NCBI GenBank assembly: GCA_903837595.1
Contig: CAILVI010000413.1
Coordinates: forward strand, 1-50,817
Reading direction: 5' to 3'
Length of the DNA: 50,817 nucleotides
Source: an uncultured Thiodictyon sp.
GTDB taxonomy: Bacteria; Pseudomonadota; Gammaproteobacteria; Chromatiales; Chromatiaceae
Shown: positions 47,532 through 50,817 of the stretch, in pieces
Layout: every line of letters starts with the position of its first letter
How positions within the stretch are numbered: the stretch's first letter is position 1
The notes under the pieces: model-generated
Told to the model about the DNA's origin: nothing
What the model saw: the letters and a program-made list of their open reading frames with translations, nothing else
Databases searched by the model: none
Translations under genes and position numbers: made by a program

Positions 47532-47585
47532 CGTGACACCACTATGCGGTGACACGTATGTCTCAGGCGCTCCGCGCCGCGGGTG
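47532..47585 (+). repeat. 54-base direct repeat, second unit
   Basis: Begins CGTGACACCACTATGCGG and keeps the hairpin with one mismatch, starting 87 bases after the first unit. It ends 40 bases before the preferred gshA start. Only two units exist, so this is not a CRISPR array. Confidence 0.7.
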
Positions 47586-47625
47586 CGAGTGCTTTTTCCA
47601 CGCAATGACAAACAAGGACCGCACC

Positions 47626-49230
47626 GTGAACGCTTCCTCCGCTACTCTGGTTCAGCGCCTACGCGCGCTGGAACGTGCCGCGCAGTCAGATGACTTGGCG
47701 CAGGCGCTGAAGGGTAACCGCATCGGTCTGGAGAAGGAGTCACTGCGAGTTTCTCCGACCGGGCGTCTCGCCGCCAGCCCCCATCCGCCCGGACTCGGCT
47801 CACCCCTGACCCATCCGCACATCACCACTGACTTTTCCGAGGCACTCATCGAGCTGGTGACCCCGGCCCTGGGTGACTCCGCGGCGGTGCTCGACTTTCT
47901 TGCCGACATCCATACCGTCGTGTATCGCCACCTGGGGGACGACCTGCTCTGGGGCACCAGCATGCCCTGTGTGTTGGACGGCGCGCGCAACATACCGCTG
48001 GCCCGCTACGGGACCTCCAACGCCGCGACCATGAAGACGGTCTACCGCCGTGGCCTGGGTAACCGCTATGGGCGAACCATGCAGTTGATCGCCGGCGTCC
48101 ATTTCAACTTTTCCTTCGGCGACGATTTCTGGCGGCTCTACCAGGACCAGGAAGGGGACCGGGGGGATTTCGGGGCGTTCCGCTCCGAGTCCTATATGGC
48201 CATGATCCGCAACCTGCTGCGGCTCGGCTGGCTGGTACCCTATCTCTTCGGCGCCTCGCCGGCGGTGTGTCGGAGCTTTGTACAGGGGCGCGACACCGAC
48301 CTGGTTCCCTTCGATGCCAATACCCTCTACTACCCCTATGCCACCTCGCTGCGCATGGGTGATATCGGCTACCAGAACCAGCAAGAGCAGGGCACTGGCC
48401 TCAAGGCCAATTATGACAGCCTGGATGCCTATATCCGCAGCCTCACGTGGGCGATCGAGACCACCTGTCCCCAATACGAACAGATGGGGGTCAAGGTGGG
48501 TAACCGCTATGAGCAGCTCAATGCCTCGGTCTTGCAGATCGAGAACGAATACTATAGCTCGGTGCGACCCAAGCAGATCATCGACTGGATGGAGAAACCG
48601 AGCCTGGCCTTGCGCCGCCGCGGTATTCGCTATGTCGAATTGCGCTCGGTGGATCTCAATCTCTTCGAGCCGATCGGGGTGGGGATGGAGCAACTCCTGT
48701 TCCTGGAGACCCTGATGCTCTATTGTCTGCTCGGCGACAGCCCGCGTGTCACCCCCGCTGAGCGGTGCGCCATCGACGACAACCAGGTCCGCACCGCCCA
48801 CCGTGGGCGCGAGCCCGGGCTGACGCTCAACCGCGGCGGGACACCGGTCGCGTTGCGCCGTTGGGCGGGGGAGGTGCTGGAGGCCATGGCGCCGGTGGCC
48901 GAATTGCTCGACGGTGTTGCGGATGGCCCGCGCACTCGCAGCCTGATTCGCCAGCGCGACAAGGCGGCCGACCCCGACTGCACCCCCTCCGCGCTCATGT
49001 TGGCCGAATTGCGCGCCACCGGTGAGTCGTTTTTCGCCTTGGCCGAGCGCTATTCCAGCGCCCATCGGGCGCGCCTACGCGCGCGCACCCTGACCCCCGA
49101 GCGCGAGACCCTGTTCGCCGAGCTTGCCGCCGAGTCCAACCGCCGCCGCGCGGCGATCGAGTCCGCCGATGATGTGGATTTCGATACCTTCCTGGCTCGT
49201 TATTTCGCCCAGGGGCGGGCGGTGGAGTGA
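47626..49230 (+). CDS. gshA: Glutamate-cysteine ligase
   Basis: 534-aa enzyme catalysing the first step of glutathione synthesis (ATP + L-Glu + L-Cys to gamma-glutamylcysteine). It has the GshA type 1 layout: IGLEKESLRVSPTG near the N-terminus, ITTDFSEALIELVTP, GVHFNFSF, and RYVELRSVDLNLFEPIGV. E. coli GshA has 518 aa. I prefer the GTG at 47626 because AAGGA lies seven bases upstream; the ATG at 47605 would add seven residues and has no ribosome site. The upstream region carries two 54-base repeats. Gamma-glutamyl metabolism also appears in the cyclotransferase at 26570-27019. Confidence 0.94.
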   Translation: MNASSATLVQRLRALERAAQSDDLAQALKGNRIGLEKESLRVSPTGRLAASPHPPGLGSPLTHPHITTDFSEALIELVTPALGDSAAVLDFLADIHTVVYRHLGDDLLWGTSMPCVLDGARNIPLARYGTSNAATMKTVYRRGLGNRYGRTMQLIAGVHFNFSFGDDFWRLYQDQEGDRGDFGAFRSESYMAMIRNLLRLGWLVPYLFGASPAVCRSFVQGRDTDLVPFDANTLYYPYATSLRMGDIGYQNQQEQGTGLKANYDSLDAYIRSLTWAIETTCPQYEQMGVKVGNRYEQLNASVLQIENEYYSSVRPKQIIDWMEKPSLALRRRGIRYVELRSVDLNLFEPIGVGMEQLLFLETLMLYCLLGDSPRVTPAERCAIDDNQVRTAHRGREPGLTLNRGGTPVALRRWAGEVLEAMAPVAELLDGVADGPRTRSLIRQRDKAADPDCTPSALMLAELRATGESFFALAERYSSAHRARLRARTLTPERETLFAELAAESNRRRAAIESADDVDFDTFLARYFAQGRAVE

Positions 49231-49314
49231 CCGGCCTTGATCGTTATTCCGACCGCCGCACCGCGCCTAAAGTCGCGCTCGCGACACGACTCCAGAGACT
49301 GTGAGCGTATTCCC

Positions 49315-49402
49315 GTAGGATGGGTTGAGCGCAGCGAAACCCATCGTCAGAGCTAAGGCCAAGCGTTGTTTGATTGGTTTCGCTGCGCTCTGCCCAGCCT
49401 AC
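49315..49402. repeat. 88-base inverted-repeat element
   Basis: Left arm 49315-49341 (GTAGGATGGGTTGAGCGCAG...) and right arm 49376-49402 are inverted copies matching at 24 of 27 positions. The left arm can itself fold through GATGGGTT...AACCCATC. This composition is known from dispersed intergenic elements in many proteobacteria. It lies between gshA and the nuclease gene and has no coding capacity. Confidence 0.65.
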
Positions 49403-49467
49403 AGCGAAGTCATGGGTAGCGCGATGGCCGGCATGATGACCAAAGCGCCCCAATCCGAGATCAATCC

Positions 49468-50448
49468 ATGGCCGAAACTGCCGACCAGCCGACTCCCGCA
49501 ACCGACAATGACACCCCTTGGAAGAATGCCCTGGAGCACCACTTCCCGGAGTTCCTCGGCTTTTACTTTCCTGACGCCGACGCCGGAATCGACTGGACCC
49601 GCGGCTATCAATTCCTTGACAAGGAATTGGCCCAAGTCGTTCAGGATGCCGAACTGGGCAAGCGCTATGTCGACAAGCTCGTCTGCGTCCACCGGTCCGA
49701 TGGCACCGAGGATTGGGTCTATATCCATATCGAGATCCAGGGTGGCCACGACAGCGCCTTCGCCAAGCGGATGTTCACCTACAACTGCCGGCTTTTTGAG
49801 CGCTACGACCGGCCCGTCGCCAGCCTCGCCGTGCTGGCGGACGACAACTCCACCTGGCGTCCGAGTGCCTTCGGCTGGGATCTCTTCGGTTGTCGGCACG
49901 TCCTGGAATATCCGCTGATCAAGCTCCTCGACTACGCGGCCCGGCTGGAAGCCCTGCTCGCGGACCCCAACCCCTTTGCCCTCGTCACCGCCGCACATCT
50001 GCTGACCCGTCTGACTCGGGGCGACGCGCAACGCCGATATGCGGCAAAATGGCGACTCGCCCGACTACTCTACGAACGGGACTGGGACAGGCAGCGGATC
50101 ATTGATCTTTTCGCCGTCATCGATTGGATGATGCGGCTGCCGCCGGATCTGGAGAACAAACTCTGGCAGGAACTCACCACCCTGGAGTGCAACAAAACCA
50201 TGCCTTACGTCACCTCTGTCGAACGCATCGGGTATCAACGCGGCCACCTGGAAGGCCGCGAAATTGGCCGCGAGGAAGGCCGCGAGGAAGGCCGCCATGT
50301 GGAAGCCTCCGCCCTAATTCAAAAGTTGCTCCGGCGCCGCTTCGGCTCACTGCCCCCGGGAATCGAGGAGCGCATCGAAGCCCTGGGTGAGGCGCTGCTG
50401 GATTTCACCGCGGTTACCGACCTGGATGCCTGGTTGCGTCGGCACTGA
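49468..50448 (+). CDS. Rpn-family PD-(D/E)XK nuclease with DUF4351
   Basis: 326-aa protein of the Rpn/transposase-31-like group. The N-terminal domain has the restriction-nuclease core: D69 in YVDKL and E89-x-Q91 in YIHIEIQGG. A helical middle follows, then a low-complexity GREIGREEGREEGR segment, then a C-terminal DUF4351 (LIQKLLRRRFGSLPPGIEERI ... FTAVTDLDAWL). Rpn proteins are DNA endonucleases that promote recombination in E. coli. This type is multi-copy in cyanobacteria and purple bacteria. The GREEGR repeat encodes in-frame tandem units that may vary in number. Upstream is the inverted-repeat element. Confidence 0.87.
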   Translation: MAETADQPTPATDNDTPWKNALEHHFPEFLGFYFPDADAGIDWTRGYQFLDKELAQVVQDAELGKRYVDKLVCVHRSDGTEDWVYIHIEIQGGHDSAFAKRMFTYNCRLFERYDRPVASLAVLADDNSTWRPSAFGWDLFGCRHVLEYPLIKLLDYAARLEALLADPNPFALVTAAHLLTRLTRGDAQRRYAAKWRLARLLYERDWDRQRIIDLFAVIDWMMRLPPDLENKLWQELTTLECNKTMPYVTSVERIGYQRGHLEGREIGREEGREEGRHVEASALIQKLLRRRFGSLPPGIEERIEALGEALLDFTAVTDLDAWLRRH

Positions 50449-50509
50449 GCCAGTCCCAGCAAGACTATCAGAACCCAGTCCAGTGATCACCGAGCGGCGC
50501 GGTCCATCA

Positions 50510-50817
50510 GTGCCTAGCCTCACCGACCTCCCGCTGAAACTCACCTACCGCACCGGTCGCGACGACCTGGTGCGTGCCTTCTTCGTTCCCTGCCTCGAAG
50601 CCGCCGTGCTCTACCGCCGCGCCGCCGGCTACTTCACCAGCGCCGGCCTCGCACTGGCCGCCCGCGGTGTCGCGAGCCTGGCGCTCCGGCGCGGACGCAT
50701 GCGCCTGGTCGTCTCCCCGCACCTGGAACCGGACGACTGCGCCGCCCTGGAACGCGCCCGCGACACCCCCGCCGCCGTCCTGCGCACCATCGCCGCCCGC
50801 AGCCTGGCCGAGATCGA
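50510..50817 (+). CDS. PLD-like domain protein, possibly a helicase (partial, runs off the edge)
   Basis: The N-terminal 102 codons of a longer gene, starting with GTG at 50510 and open to the window end. The product starts LPLKLTYRTGRDDLVRAFFVP, then LEAAVLYRRAAGYFTSAGLALAARGVASLALRRGRMRLVVSPHL. This resembles the N-terminus of large proteins with a phospholipase-D-like domain followed by a superfamily 2 helicase, often found in defence or DNA-processing islands. The diagnostic HKD and helicase motifs lie beyond the edge, so the assignment rests on resemblance only. Confidence 0.6.
   Translation, partial: MPSLTDLPLKLTYRTGRDDLVRAFFVPCLEAAVLYRRAAGYFTSAGLALAARGVASLALRRGRMRLVVSPHLEPDDCAALERARDTPAAVLRTIAARSLAEI

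Noticed and set aside
47445-47585. Possible CRISPR array
   Set aside because: Only two diverged units with a single spacer-like gap, unit length 54, and no cas genes in the window.

Overview
The window looks like chromosomal DNA of a GC-rich gammaproteobacterium, most likely a purple sulfur bacterium (Chromatiaceae). The reasons are a cyanobacterial/purple-bacterial type bidirectional Hox hydrogenase, several DUF29 genes, an Rpn/DUF4351 nuclease, REP-like repeats and typical gammaproteobacterial housekeeping genes (bamD, rluD, pgeF, prc, gshA). No rRNA, tRNA or photosynthesis gene is visible, so the family assignment is inference and no species can be named.

Region 1 (160-9977, all minus strand) is a fermentation/hydrogen block. 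One transcription unit is pflB-pflA-hoxW: pyruvate formate-lyase, its activase and the hydrogenase-processing protease. Upstream lies hoxE-hoxF-DUF29-hoxU-hoxY-small ORF-hoxH. Together they would split pyruvate to formate and acetyl-CoA and exchange electrons between NAD(H) and H2. A DUF29 gene is translationally coupled to hoxF, and an unknown 97-aa ORF sits between hoxY and hoxH.

Region 2 (10248-20191) holds mixed single genes: a YyaL/DUF255 protein, a secreted Gln/Arg-rich protein, a Ser/Thr kinase fused to a formylglycine-enzyme-like domain whose 3' end resembles a diversity-generating variable region, an orphan Phd antitoxin, a TumE/TumA toxin-antitoxin pair, a low-molecular-weight phosphatase, an OprB-like porin, a Kunitz-domain lipoprotein, SixA and a secreted beta-propeller.

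Region 3 (20242-27616, minus) is a tight seven-gene operon: DJ-1/PfpI, gamma-glutamylcyclotransferase, OsmC, RyR-domain protein, 2OG-Fe(II) oxygenase, polysaccharide deacetylase and fructosamine kinase. Several families point to glycation or thiol/electrophile damage control, with the RyR protein as a possible sensor. Divergent from it is an S1-domain protein, a second DUF29 protein and a CDP-alcohol phosphotransferase.

Region 4 (30207-33787) is an accessory patch: decayed Tn3-family and IS630-family transposase remnants, followed by an isolated contractile-injection-system sheath and tube gene pair with no baseplate, spike or ATPase genes beside it.

Region 5 (33934-41708, minus) is an XRE regulator translationally coupled to a hyfB-C-E-F-G-I-like operon. 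The large subunit has lost two of the four NiFe cysteine ligands, so this is a hydrogenase-related membrane complex and probably not a hydrogenase.

Region 6 (41889-50817) has a truncated third DUF29 gene, a small membrane protein, bamD diverging from rluD-pgeF across a perfect hairpin, prc, a tandem repeat, gshA, an inverted-repeat element, an Rpn-type nuclease, and the start of a gene, cut by the window edge, that resembles PLD-domain helicases.
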